NCBI GenBank assembly: GCA_016893485.2 | Contig: JAFEKX020000001.1 | Location: 5,783,501 to 5,847,500, forward strand | From: Streptomyces sp. P3 | Lineage (GTDB): Bacteria > Actinomycetota > Actinomycetes > Streptomycetales > Streptomycetaceae | Length of the DNA stretch: 64,000 nt | Direction of reading: 5' to 3' | Shown here: positions 37,490 through 47,191 of the stretch, piece by piece | How positions within the stretch are numbered: the first letter of the stretch is position 1 | Layout of the letters: the number at the start of each line of letters is the position of its first letter | The notes under the pieces: generated by a model | What the model was told of the DNA's origin: nothing | Database searches by the model: none | What the model saw: only the letters and a program-made list of their open reading frames with translations | Made by a program: the position numbers and the translations under genes

Positions 37490-40400
37490 ATGGTGACCTT
37501 CGCACAGGCGCAGGAGCGCGCCGAGGAGTGGATCAACGGCGATGTGCCGTCGTACCAGCATCGCGAGGTGCGGGTGCGGGAGTTCGACCTCGGCTTCGTG
37601 ATCTGGGCCGAGGACCGTGCCGACGGGCCGCGTTCGGACGGCGGTGGGCAGCGGATGGTGCTCGCCCGCGACAGCGGCGAGGCCACGCTGTGGCCCGCCC
37701 TCCCGGTGGGCGAGGTCGTCCGCCGGTACGAGGAGGAGTACGGCCGCCGCGCCGACGAGATCGCCGACGCGGTACCGGCCGCTCCCGCGCGGGTTGACCT
37801 GAACCAGACGTCGTTCCTCTTGAGTCCGCCGGAGTGGTTGCAGGAGGCGGCGGACAAGCTGGGCATTCCGGATCGGCGCGAGCCTTCCTCTTCAACTCCG
37901 GCCGGTGGTGCGGGGTTGGGGTCGGGTTCGGGTTCGGGTCATGGTGCTGCGGGGCGGGCGCTTCCGGAGACTCAGGCCGGGGTGCCTGCCGCTTCGGCCT
38001 GGCCGGATGCCGGGGGTCCGGGGTGCAGGACGCGCCCGCGGTGCCTGCCGGGGCCACGCCCTGGGCGGGGACCGACACCAACGCGGATGCCGGCGAGGAC
38101 CGTTCGGTGCCGCTGCCCGCGACCGTCTTCGCGCCGCCGCTGAGCGAGCCGGAGGACACGACCCCGGCCGAGGCCAAGACCGCGCTGATCTCCGGGGCAG
38201 TCAGCTGCCGCGTACGACGCTTTCTCCGGCTGTGGATGAGTCCAACGGTGCGGTGAGGGACGGGAGTTCGCAGGGTTCTGGAGGGTCGGGGGCGGCTGCG
38301 CCTGGTTCGTCGTACGGGTACCCCAGGGGGCCGGTGCTCCGGGTGCGCCTGCGCCGGGGGCTTCCGCCTACGGGTATCCCCAGGGGCCGGGTGGCAATGT
38401 GCCTCAGCCTCCCGGCGGTCCCGGTGTGCCGGGGCGGGCGCTCGCGCCCAACGCCGGGGACATCGCCGACGCCGCCACCAGCAAGGCGGCGCCTCCGCCG
38501 CGCCGGGGCGGGGTTTCGACGACCCCGCCTCCGCCGGGTGCGCCGGGGACACCGGGGGCGCGGGCGGGCGGTGCGGCTGGTGCGGCTGGTTCGCCTCCGC
38601 CTCCGCCGCCGCCCGGTGGGTATGTGGCCACGCAGATGGTTTCGGGGCTCGGCCCGGAGGGGCCGGCTGGGCTTGGTAGTGCGGGTGCTCCGGGTAGGCC
38701 TGGGGGTTCCGTGGGTTCGGGTGGCTCGGGTGGTCCGGGCGGGCCGGGGGCTCCAGGTGGCCCGGGTGCTCCGGGTAGGCCTGGGGGCCCTGTGGGCTTG
38801 AGCGGCTCGGGTGGGCCTGGTGGTCCGGGCGGGCCGGGGGCTCCAGGTGGCCCGGGTGCTCCGGGTAGGCCTGGGGGCCCTGTGGGCTTGAGCGGCTCGG
38901 GTGGGCCTGGTGGTCCGGGCGGGCCGGGGGCTCCAGGTGGCCCGGGTGCTCGGGTAGGCCCGGGGTCCCGTGGGCTCCGGGTGGCTCTGGTGGGCCTGGT
39001 GGTCCGGGCGGGCCCGGTTCGCCGCAGCCGCCCGGTGCGCCTCATGCGCCCGGGGCTCCTGGTGCTCCCGGAGCGCCCGGTGCTCCGAACACCCCCGGGG
39101 TCCGCCCGCGGGTGGAGTGCACTACGCCGCGACGATGTTCGCCGACCCGGGTCAGGGTGGGCCCGCAGGGCCGGGGCGCCGCAGCCGCCGGGTGCCCCTG
39201 GGGTGCCGCACGCGCCCGGTGCCCCGGTGTTCCGGGTGCGCCCAAGTCGCCTGGTGGGCCTGGTGGTTCAGGTCCTTCCGGCGCGTCCGGCGCGTCCGGT
39301 GGTCCCGCTCGGCCTGGCGGGCCTGGCGCTCCGGGTGCCCCTGGCTTTCCCGGTGCACCTGGCGGTCCCGGTGGCCCAGGCTTTCCCGGTGCGCCCGGTG
39401 CGCCCGGTGCGCCTGGTGCGCCCGGTGCGCCTGGTGCGCCCGGTGGTGCTGGTGGTCCCGGTGCTCCTCTGCCGCCGAACGCCCCCGGCATGCCCGGTGC
39501 CCCTGGTGTACCCGGTGCGCCCGGCAGCCCCGGTTCCCAAGGCGGAGCCCGCGGTGCCGTGCATCATGCGGAGACCATGCTTGCCGGGCCTCCGCCGGGC
39601 GGTCCCGGTGTGCCTCCTCCTCCGCCGCCGCCTCAATTCCCGGGTGCGCCCGGCGCGTTGGGCGCCCCGGTGTGCCGCCGGGCGCTCCGCCGCAGCCGAT
39701 GGCGCCGGGTGCGGTGCCTCCCGGCGCCATGCCTCCCGGCGCGATGCCGCCCCGGGGCAGCCCTTCCCGGGGCAGCAGCAGCCTGCCTACGGCTATCCCC
39801 AGCAGGGGCAGCCGACCGTAGGACCGGGGTATCAGGCCGTGTTGCGGTACCGCGCGCCGGACGGGTCCGAGCAGCAGTTGATCCGGCGGTCGGCGCCGGG
39901 GACGCCGCACCCGGAGTGGCAGATCTTCCACGAGCTGCGCGGCATGAACATCCCGCCGGACCAAGTCCTCGAACTGCACACGGAGTTGGAGTCCTGCGAA
40001 CTGCCGGGCGCCTACTGCGCGCGGATGATCCGCGAACAGTGGCCGCAGGCCCGCATCGCGAGCATCGCGCCGTACGGCACGGATCACGCGAGCCGGCAGC
40101 AGGGCATGCGTGAACTCCTCGCCCACCAGGGCGAGTTGCACCAGGTCGCCGACGGCCCGGCCCGACTCGCGCCGGTGCGGGCGCCGTTGCCGCCGGTGCA
40201 GCCGACGCCACCGATCCCGCCGGAGGCCATCGCGCAGGAACTCGCGGGCGCCTTCGGGCCGGGCGTGTTCCGGTTCGAGCAGGCGGCGGTGTCCCGGCAG
40301 GGCGTACCGCCGGTCGTCGCGCACACGCTGGTCGCGGCGGGGCTGCCGATGGACATGGGCCCGTTCTTCTGGGCGCAGGCCCAACCGGGGCGCCCCGTAC

Positions 40401-40782
40401 CGACGTTGGCCGAACTCTCGCAGGAGCGGGGGTGCGGCCGTCCGCCGACGCGGGCTCGTACCTCGTCATGGGCAGCGACTTCGGCCGCGCGATCTGCGTC
40501 CAGTACGGCACGGCCAACATCGTCGCCGTGCCCGTCGAGGCGGGGCCGGGCGGTGCGCCCGTACCGCCGCAGTTCGTGAACACGGGGCTGCCCGAGTTCG
40601 CGCGCTGTCTGGCACTCCTCGGCCGGATGTGGCGTCTGCGGTACGGGTTGAACCAGGAGCAGGCGGGGCGCTGGACCGTCGACTTCCAGGCACAGCTCGC
40701 CTCGCTGGACCCGGCGGCGCTCGGGTCGCCGGAGAGCTGGTGGTCGGTGTTGCTGGAACAGATGTGGGACGGGTTGTTGTAG
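37490..40782 (+). CDS. Large multidomain protein: Imm35-like, collagen-like repeats, deaminase-like, SUKH-4; many frame breaks
   Basis: About 1100 residues after repair. ATG 37490 opens an Imm35/YrhB-like domain: TFAQAQERAEEWINGDVPSY, FDLGFVIWAEDRADGP, GGQRMVLARDSGEATLWPAL and EVVRRYEEEYG. A long Pro/Gly/Ala region (about 120-750) includes GRALAPNAGDIADAATSKAA, collagen-like GPP/GAP triplets and three VHHAETM-like motifs. Next is a domain with HPEWQIFHELRGMNIPPDQV and HTELESCELPGAYCARMI: HxE plus two Cys, as in deaminase-fold proteins. The end is a SUKH-4 domain (RPSADAGSYLVMGSDFGR, NTGLPEFARCLALLGRMWRL, WWSVLLEQMWDGLL). At least eight indels, including near 38035, 38225, 38390, 38951, 39665, 39760 and 40433. 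I know such SUKH-4 proteins as conserved in Streptomyces. Confidence 0.78.
38731..38950 (+). repeat. 90-bp exact tandem repeat, 2.4 copies, in the collagen-like region
   Basis: 38731-38820 and 38821-38910 are identical; 38911-38950 begins a third copy. Each unit encodes 30 residues of Gly-X-Y-like sequence (GGPGGPGGPGAPGGPGAPGR plus PGGPVGLSGS). In the third copy GTGCTCCGGG becomes GTGCTCGGG at 38951, losing one C exactly where the frame is lost. This is internal proof that the break is a one-base deletion. Confidence 0.92.
39389..39443 (+). repeat. 9-bp GGTGCGCC(C/T) tandem repeat
   Basis: Six consecutive near-identical nonamers encode GAP-GAP triplets of the collagen-like region; units differ only in the last base. 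Confidence 0.8.
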
Positions 40783-40799
40783 TCGTCGGTTTCTGAAGG

Positions 40800-40838
40800 G
40801 AAGGGCCGGACCCGGTTGTGCGATCGGGTCCGGCCTTT
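40800..40838. terminator. Terminator after the SUKH-4 gene
   Basis: AAGGGCCGGACCCG and CGGGTCCGGCCTTTT pair over 13 bases with a nine-base loop and a short T run, 20 bases after the stop. It is the most canonical terminator in the window. Confidence 0.92.
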
Positions 40839-40959
40839 TGCGTTGCCTGATGCCCGTTACCTGTCTGCGGAGTGTCGCGTTATGAACACTTCCACCCGAT
40901 CCATCAAGATATGCGGCAAATCATCATGTCGTGTCCGTCGGATGGAGAGGGGTTCCAGG

Positions 40960-41844
40960 ATGAGCAGCGCAACGGTGTCACCACGTGGCTTTGTGGCCGT
41001 ACGGGGGCGCGGCTACCGCCCCGACCAGGTCGACGCGTACGCGGCGGCGATCTCGCAGTACCGGGACGCGGCCTGGGAAAGGGCCGCGCGGCTGACCGTG
41101 CTGGCCAAGGACATGGAGGCGGAGGCCGGGCGGATGCGGGTTGCCGTGTCCCGGCTCGCTCCGCAGACGTACGAGGCGCTGGGGAGCGGGCGCAGCGGTT
41201 GTTCCAGCTGGGGGTGGAGGAGGCCGCGGCGCTACGGGAGTCCGCGCGGCGTGCGGCCGAAGACGAGGTCGCGCAGGCTGTGGCGTGCGCCTCGGGTGTG
41301 CTTCAGGGGGGCGCGGGAGTATGCCGATGCGCTCCGTGCGGAGGCGGATGAGCGGGCTCGGCAGCGGCTGCTCGCCGCCCGTGCCGAGGCCGATGACATT
41401 CGGATCGGGGCTCGGCGGGAGGTGAAGGAGGGCGGACCGAGGCGCTTTCCGCGTTGCGTGAGGTGCGGCAGCGTACCGCCGGGTTGTTGGGGAGCAGGCC
41501 AAGGAGCATGAGGAGCGGTGGGCGTTGGCCGAGCGGGAGGCTTCGTTGCGGGCGGCTGCGTTGGATGCGGAGTATGCCGAGCGGGTCGCTCTTGCGGAGG
41601 CCGCGTTGGGGAGGCTCAACAGGCTTTTGCCGAAGCCGAGTTGTCTGATCGGCGGCGGCAGGAGGAGGCAGCCTCTCGGGCGGCGGAGGTGGTGGCGGAG
41701 GCTCGGGTGCGGGCGGAGCGGGTTGCTCGGGATACGGAGCGGATGCTGCGCGAGCACGGGGAGACTTGGGATGACGTGCAGGCACATATGGATCATGTGC
41801 GGAACAGTTTGACCGCGCTTACGGGGCGGGCGGCGGCGGAGTGA
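40960..41844 (+). CDS. Coiled-coil 'cellulose-binding' family protein (DivIVA-like), five frame breaks
   Basis: About 295 residues after repair. ATG 40960 opens SSATVSPRGFVAVRGRGYRPDQVDAYAAAISQYRDAAWERA, with the RGYRPDQVDAY motif that resembles the DivIVA membrane-binding N terminus. Nearly the whole remainder is Ala/Glu/Arg-rich coiled coil (LGERAQRLFQLGVEEAAALRE; YADALRAEADERARQRLLAA; SALREVRQRTAGLLGEQAKEHEERWALAEREASLRAAALDAE shortened), ending RMLREHGETWDDVQAHMDHV and LTALTGRAAAE. Breaks near 41185, 41305, 41430, 41492 and 41610; three are at GGGGAG. Streptomycete relatives are annotated cellulose-binding; a cytoskeletal or polar-growth role is more likely but inferred. Confidence 0.8.
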
Positions 41845-41851
41845 TGTGAAC

Positions 41852-41915
41852 GGGGGCGCGGTTGTGGTTGTGCGCGGGCCCGGTGGGGGCTGGTCGCGCA
41901 GTTCCCCGCGCCCCC
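41852..41915 (-). repeat. Streptomycete intergenic repeat GGGGGCGCGGGGAACTGCGCG, inverted
   Basis: Read on the minus strand the sequence is the very common streptomycete motif GGGGGCGCGGGGAACTGCGC followed by GACCAGCCCCCACCG. GGGGGCGCGG (41852-41861) and CCGCGCCCCC (41906-41915) also form an inverted repeat, so the element probably acts as a terminator between the two convergent genes. Confidence 0.7.
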
Positions 41916-41944
41916 AGGTAGGTGGGGTGGGCCGGCGGTTTGAG

Positions 41945-42543
41945 TCACGGGTGATCCGCGCAGCACGGTGTCGGGTTGGGGACCTCGAAGGGGGCCAGGG
42001 TGTTGCCCACCGCCGGGACCAGCGCCAGGATCAGTTGGCCCTCGTGCCATTCGGGGCGTACGTGGTCCTGGGTGAGGATCGGGGTGGTGGGGGCCGGGGT
42101 CGTCAACGGGGCTCCTACCACTCTGAGTTGGTCGATTGCCGTTGAGTTCAGTAGGTCGGCCACCGTGACCGTGCCGGTGAGGCGGTCCACGCCCGCGTAG
42201 AGCACCGCTCGACCGGATCGGCGTGCCGCGTGCTCGGCTGCCGCGAAGGCCGCCGCCTCCGCCGGGCCGTGGCTGCGCGCGCCCAGGGTCGCGGCCAGGT
42301 CCATCTCCGTGAGGTGGCGCCAGATTTCCTCCAGCCGTTCCTCGTCCTCCGGCAGGGCCAGGGAAATCGCTGTTCCCCTGCGGGTGTCCGTGCGGATCAG
42401 GTGGGTGCAGGCGACCGTGCCCGGGGAAGCGCGAGGGTGATCGCCAGGTCGCGGATCAGGTGGTCCGCCTCGCGGAGGGTGGTCGTGCCGGCGTCCACCC
42501 CTATGACGGGGTGGACGCCGGACGGGTCGTAGGGACCGCTCAT
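41945..42543 (-). CDS. Conserved streptomycete protein of unknown function, one frame break
   Basis: About 199 residues. ATG 42543 (SGPYDPSGVHPVIGVDAGTT) overlaps the stop of the upstream PHP gene by four bases (ATGA). A break near 42428 in the C run links DLAITLALP to GTVACTHLIRTDTRRG, then SLALPEDEERLEEIWRHLTEMDLA, AARRSGRAVLYAGVDRLTGTVTVADLL and a Pro/Thr-rich C terminus ending CCADHP. There are no membrane segments or known motifs. Its tight coupling to the PHP phosphoesterase suggests a joint role. Function unknown. Confidence 0.72.
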
Positions 42544-44256
42544 GCGGGGAGGACCCACATCGGGTTGGAGTAGAACCAGAGGTCCTTCCACGGGTCGGCG
42601 TCGCCGAGGACGTCCATCGCGGGGCCCGCGGGGTCCACGGACGCGCCGTTGACGCCTACGGCGGAGCGGTTGCCGTCGGTGCCGCGGAGGCGGACGTAGA
42701 CCGGCTTGTCGAGGCGGCCGAGGGAGTACGTGAGGCGGACGGTGCCGGTGGAACTGTCGACCTCGAAGGACTTGACGACCTTCGTCGTCGGGGTGGCGAA
42801 CGCGTCCCGGTCCTTCACCGGGCCGGTGACGTCGCCCTGGATGACGTCGACGCGGGCCAGAGTCGGTTGGAACTGGGCCCAGTTGGGGCCGTTGGCGAGG
42901 CTGATCTTGATGGTCAGGTCTACCTGCGCGCCTCGGCGTACGTGCAGTGCGCCGCCGAGGGTGACCTCCCGGCCGCCGTAGGACAGACGGACGTCGAGGC
43001 CGCTGATCAGGCCGCCGTGGTCGACCCAGACGCGGCCCGCGCGGATGCCGTCCATGACCGCCTTGTACGAGAAGGAGGCCGCGCCGACGTGTGTGCGGGA
43101 GTACTGGCCGGGCCAGAAGTCGGTGTCGGTGAGGCTGACGCCGCCGCTGTACACCGGGTCGTTGTGGCGGCCGTTGGCCTCGAAGTCGCTGTTCGGGCCG
43201 CGTACCGCCGTGTCCGCGTACACGTTGTGGGAGTCGGAGTTGGCGGTGATCCACCACGGCTTGCCCTCGGCGAGGAGGCTGTCCCACAGGCCGCCGACCG
43301 TCGCCGTCATCCAGTCGAAGCCGCCCCAGGTGCGGTAACTCTCCAGCGGGTAACCGGGGAAGGAGTCCGCGCTCGGGCTGCCGTCGTAGATGCCGCGACC
43401 GCCGCCGGGGCCGTTCGGCTTGGGATGCCGCCCGCCTGGTGGCCGGGGCGCCCTCCATGCCGACCGCGATCGAGGGCTGCGCGTCGCGCCAGCCGCGGAT
43501 CTCGTGCGGGGAGTCGATGCCCTTGCGCGCCGGGTGGTTGGCGAGGAACAGCGCGTCCTTGACCTTGCGGCGGCGGACCTGGTCGGCGAGGAAGTTGACG
43601 CCCGCGATGGCGAGAGCCTCGTTGGCGGGCGAGTTGCCGCTCGCGTTCTTCACACTGCCGTCGAAGGAGTTCTCGAACTCCTTGAGCACGGCCACCTCGT
43701 TGGAGCCGGGGTGCACGAACACCGTGCCGTGCTCGGCGCCCGGGATGTTCCACTCCAGGCCCTGGAAGACGAGGGTGTCGTCGGTCTGCTCACGCGCCTC
43801 GACGATGTCCGGATTGACCTTCTCCACACCGATCTTGGCGTGCGTGACGCTGCCGTGGTCGGTGATGACCATCCAGTCCAGGCCGTGCGCGTTCGCCTGG
43901 CGCACGTGGTCGATGACCCGGTACTTGGCGTCGCTGCTGTACTGGGTGTGGATGTGGTGGTCGCCGGCCAGCCACAGGTAACGGCCGTTGCCCTTCGACG
44001 ACTTGGCCGCCTGCTGCTGAGCCGACTGCTGCACCGACGCGGCTGCCTCCCCCGCGCCGGCGAGCACGCCGCCCGCGGCAAGTCCCGCGCCCAGCAACCC
44101 GGTTCGGCGCAGCATGCCTCTCCGTGACAGCTGACTGGGCGTCAACTCGGCGTCCGGTATCGATGTGTCGAGAGCCGGAGGCAGCGACGAGGTGTCGTCG
44201 TCCCCGTGGTGGTGATGGTGGTGACCGTGGTCGCCGTGACTGTGGCCGTGGCTCAT
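42540..44256 (-). CDS. Tat-exported PHP-domain metal-dependent phosphoesterase with His-rich N terminus, two frame breaks
   Basis: About 572 residues from ATG 44256 (GGGAG upstream). The first residues, SHGHSHGDHGHHHHHHGDDD, look metal-binding. They precede a twin-arginine signal (SRRGMLRRTGLLGAGLAAGG, ending GEAAA). The PHP domain has LAGDHHIHTQYSSDAKYRV, WMVITDHGSVTH and FQGLEWNIPGAEHGTVFVHP; after breaks near 43446 and 43423 it continues GIYDGSPSADSFPGYPLESY, WWITANSDSHNVYADTAVRG and DFWPGQYSRTHVGA. A beta-rich C-terminal domain ends WFYSNPMWVLPA. Natural substrate unknown; nucleic acid or phosphoester degradation outside the cell is plausible. The next gene overlaps by ATGA. Confidence 0.85.
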
Positions 44257-44382
44257 GCTCAACTCCCGCTGAATGCAGGGACCTTCACGCTCGGACGTGC
44301 AGAGTCTGAGAAGGAGCGGTGAACAGCGGGAGTCGGGGTGGTGGTGTGGCAAAGAACGAGTCATGCACGGCTATGACCCCGG

Positions 44383-46069
44383 TCATGCGGTGCTTTTGCG
44401 CCGGTCATCCAGCGTCTCTCCCTGTGTGCCCGCGGTGTCTCTGCGTACCGCTCCGGCCAGGATCGACCCCTCCAAGGCGTCGTACCGCCGCCGCTGTTCC
44501 TCCTCCGCGCGGCGGCCCGAGGCGACCGTGCCGAGCCAGCCGAAGGCGAAGCCGAGCGGGATGGTGACGAGGCCCGTCGTGGTGAACGGGAACCAGTTGA
44601 AGTCGGCGTGCGGGAAGGCGGCGGCGGGCGAGCCGGAGACCAGGTTCGTGCCCGGCATCAGCACCAGGACCGCGAGCGTGCCGCCGATCAGCGTGCTGAG
44701 CAGGCCCGTTCGGGTGTAGCGGCGCCAGAAGAGGCTGTAGACGAGGGCGGGCGCTATGGCCGAGGCGCCCAGGCAGAAGGACAGGGTCACCAGCGGTTGC
44801 AGGCCCCGGTGCTGGATCAGTGTCGCGAGCGCGATCGCCGGGACGCCCACCGCCAGCGCCGAGTAGCGGGCCAGCGTCATCTCGCGGCGGACCGGCATCT
44901 CCCGGACCCGGGTCGCGAAGACGTCGTGGGCAAGGGAGTTGGCGCAGGCGAGGATCATCCCGGCGACCGAGGCGAGCAGGGTGAGGAAGACGGCCGTGGT
45001 GACGGCGGTGAGGAGCAGGGTCTCCGCCGTCGACACGTCGGCCCCGAACACCGCCCGCGAGCCCAGCAGAAACGCCGTGTTGCCCTGCGGGTCGGCCTGC
45101 GCGATCGCCGCCCGGCCGACCAGCGCGGTGGCCCCGAACCCGACGACCGTCACGATCACCACGAACAGCGCCACGCTCGACACCGCCCACGACATCGACC
45201 GCCGCACCTGCCGGGCGCTCGACGCGGTGTACATGCGCATCGTTATGTGCGGGAGGCAGGCGCCGCCGATGACCACCGTCAGCTGCGAACTGATCATGTC
45301 CAGGCGGGGAGTTGGGCCGCCGGAAAACTGAAGCCCCGAGCGCAGGAAGGCCGGTCCTACGCCGCTCCTGCGCGCCGCCGTGTCGAAGAACGCGCCCAAG
45401 TCCCAGTGGAAGCGGTTCAGTACGAGTACGGCGATCACGGCGCCCGACCCGAGCAGCATCACGATCTTCAGGATCTGGATGAGGGCGGTGCCCTTCATGC
45501 CGCCGATCGCCGCATAGCTGATCATCAGCGCCCCGAGGCCGATGATGCAGCCGGTCTGGAGCGCGTCGCCGGAGAAGCCGAGGATGAACGCCAACAGCTG
45601 GCCCGCGCCCGCGAGTTGCACCAGCATCAGCGGCAGCAGCGCGAGGATCGTCACCGTGCACGCGACGATCCGTACCGAACGGCCGGGCATGCGGCGGGCG
45701 AACGCGTCGCCCATCGTGAACCGGCCCGCGTTGCGCAGCGGTTCGGCCAGCAGGAACATCAGCAGAAGCAGCGACAGGGCCGTGCTCAGCGCGAGCACCA
45801 CGCCGTCGTAGCCGTACAGCGCGATCACTCCGCCGGTGCCCAGCACGCTCGCCGCGGAGATGTAATCACCGGCTATGGCAAGGCCGTTGCGGAGCGGGGG
45901 AGAGGGAGCCGTAGCCCGTGTAGAACTCGTCGAGGTCGTCGCGGTCGGGGCCCGTCATCACGCACAGCAGCAGGGTGATCGTGGCGACGCTGGTGAAGGC
46001 CACCAGCGACATGGTCTGCGAGGAGTCCCTGAGACCGGCCGCCGCGGTCACGGTGATCGTCCCGGTCAT
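44383..46069 (-). CDS. Sodium:solute symporter, ActP (acetate permease)-like, one frame break
   Basis: About 562 residues and 13-14 helices. From ATG 46069: SLVAFTSVATITLLLCVMTGPDRDDLDEFYTGYGSLSP. The frame changes near 45900 by one extra C, and continues LRNGLAIAGDYISAASVLGTGGV. This NGLAIAGDYxSAASxLG block is the hallmark of the acetate/monocarboxylate branch. Further: GMKGTALIQILKIVMLLG, LPHITMRMYTASSARQVRRS and SLAHDVFATRVRE. Its ATG overlaps the DUF485 gene stop by four bases, the same YjcH-ActP pairing as in E. coli. Substrate acetate, pyruvate or similar (inferred). Confidence 0.9.
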
Positions 46070-46546
46070 CGCGCCGCCTCCCGTCTGGCGTCCAGCTCGG
46101 CCTGCTTGCGGAAGCGGTCCGCGAGCGGGTCGACGTGCCGCCGGGCCGTGTGCTCGTAGAGCCCTATCGCCAGCCAGGTGACCGGCAGTTGGACCAGCGC
46201 CAGCAGCAGCCCGGTCGGCACCCCGCCGGTGACGGTGCTCGTCATCAGGCCGGGTGCGAACGCCGAGAGCCCGAGGAAGAGACAGAAGTAGCCGAGCGCG
46301 GCGGTGGTCGCCACCCGCCGCTGACGCCGGTACGCGCCGCGCAGGATGCGCAGGTCGCTGTGGTTGCCGAGGGCGGGGCGACGCGGGAGGCGGCGGCGCT
46401 CGGGCGGGGGCGGAGCGGCTGCCAGGGGTAGGTGACGGTGGGGGAGTCGGGGGCGGTGCGTGGCTGTACGGGGTGTACGGGTCGGCTGATGAACGCCCAT
46501 CATCCGGGCGGTACGAATCATGCGGAGGGTACGGGTCGTAGGACAT
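46066..46546 (-). CDS. DUF485 membrane protein (YjcH-like), two frame breaks
   Basis: About 160 residues from ATG 46546: MSYDPYPPHDSYRPDDGRSS, a Pro-rich tail with breaks near 46440 and 46415, then the DUF485 core: LRILRGAYRRQRRVATTAAL, GYFCLFLGLSAFAPGLM, GGVPTGLLLALVQLPVTWLAIGLYEHTARR (two helices), and DPLADRFRKQAELDARREAAR. DUF485 proteins accompany ActP-type symporters. The TGA overlaps the symporter ATG (ATGA). The Pro-rich N-terminal extension is longer than in the E. coli protein but common in streptomycetes. Confidence 0.85.
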
Positions 46547-46896
46547 CCCGTGCTCCTTGCGTGGCTCGGGTCCGTGGCGGCGGACCGCAGGGAGTGGGCG
46601 GCGCGAGCCACGCACGTTACTCGCCGGTTGGGGTATGTGGGTGCTTTTCGCCGAACTGGGCGGTCGGTACGGGGTGGGTGGGCGCCGGGCCGGTCAATCC
46701 CGCGCTGACCTCGGGTGTTACACGAGTTGACGGTGTGTCCCGGGAACGGTGGAGGCGGGCGGGACGGTGGCGTCCGTACGGTCGAGCGAAGTGATCACCC
46801 GATCGTGAGTTTCCCCTCGGGGTGCCCGGGCTGTCGCGATCCTGACAGGAGGGCGGGTGATCGGTGCCGTCCGGAAGCACTACGGGCGGGAGCGGC
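46547..46896. other. Intergenic region between divergent operons
   Basis: 350 bases with no gene I can support. It contains TGATCACCCGATCG near 46795 and GGGTGATCGG near 46855, a possible inverted repeat pair, and a CCTCGGGGTGCCCGGG palindromic stretch. Divergent promoters for the DUF485-symporter operon and the polyprenyl synthase operon should be here. Confidence 0.35.
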
Positions 46897-47191
46897 ATGA
46901 CACGGGCGGCGGAGCGGCACGAGGGCCTGGACGAACGGGCGTTGTTGCTGGCGGCGGGGCTGGCCGAGCTGACGGTGAGCACGGTGGGGTCGGCCGTGGG
47001 GTCGGCGCTGGGGGCGGTGCGGGGGCTGCTGCGCCGGTCGGACGCGGGGGAGTTGGCGGGGGAGGCCGAGCGGGAGCTCGCGGCCCGGGGGCGTCTTGTG
47101 CTGGACCGGTACACGGGGCTGCCCCCCGGCGCATCTGGAGACCCTGGCCCGGCTCGCGCTCGCCCGGCAGGCCGCCGCCGATGACGTCTGA
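46897..47191 (+). CDS. Small helical protein of unknown function, one frame break
   Basis: About 97 residues from ATG 46897 (GGGAG upstream): ERALLLAAGLAELTVSTVGSAVGSALGAVRGLL suggests an amphipathic or membrane-associated helix, followed by a charged helix (GELAGEAERELAARGRLVLDRY). One C too many in a C6 run near 47123 separates LPP from AHLETLARLALARQAAADDV. The TGA (47189-47191) overlaps the next gene's ATG (47181) by eleven bases, so the two are coupled. Not recognised; possibly a membrane tether for the prenyl synthase. Confidence 0.6.

Noticed and set aside
38731..39443. Repeat arrays as a CRISPR
   Set aside because: The repeats are contiguous coding units without unique spacers, and there are no cas genes.
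39152..40384. Minus-strand frames with GPPGAP repeats opposite the SUKH-4 gene
   Set aside because: Gly-Pro-Ala codons are self-complementary in composition, so both strands read as collagen-like; only the plus strand continues into conserved domains and has a terminator.
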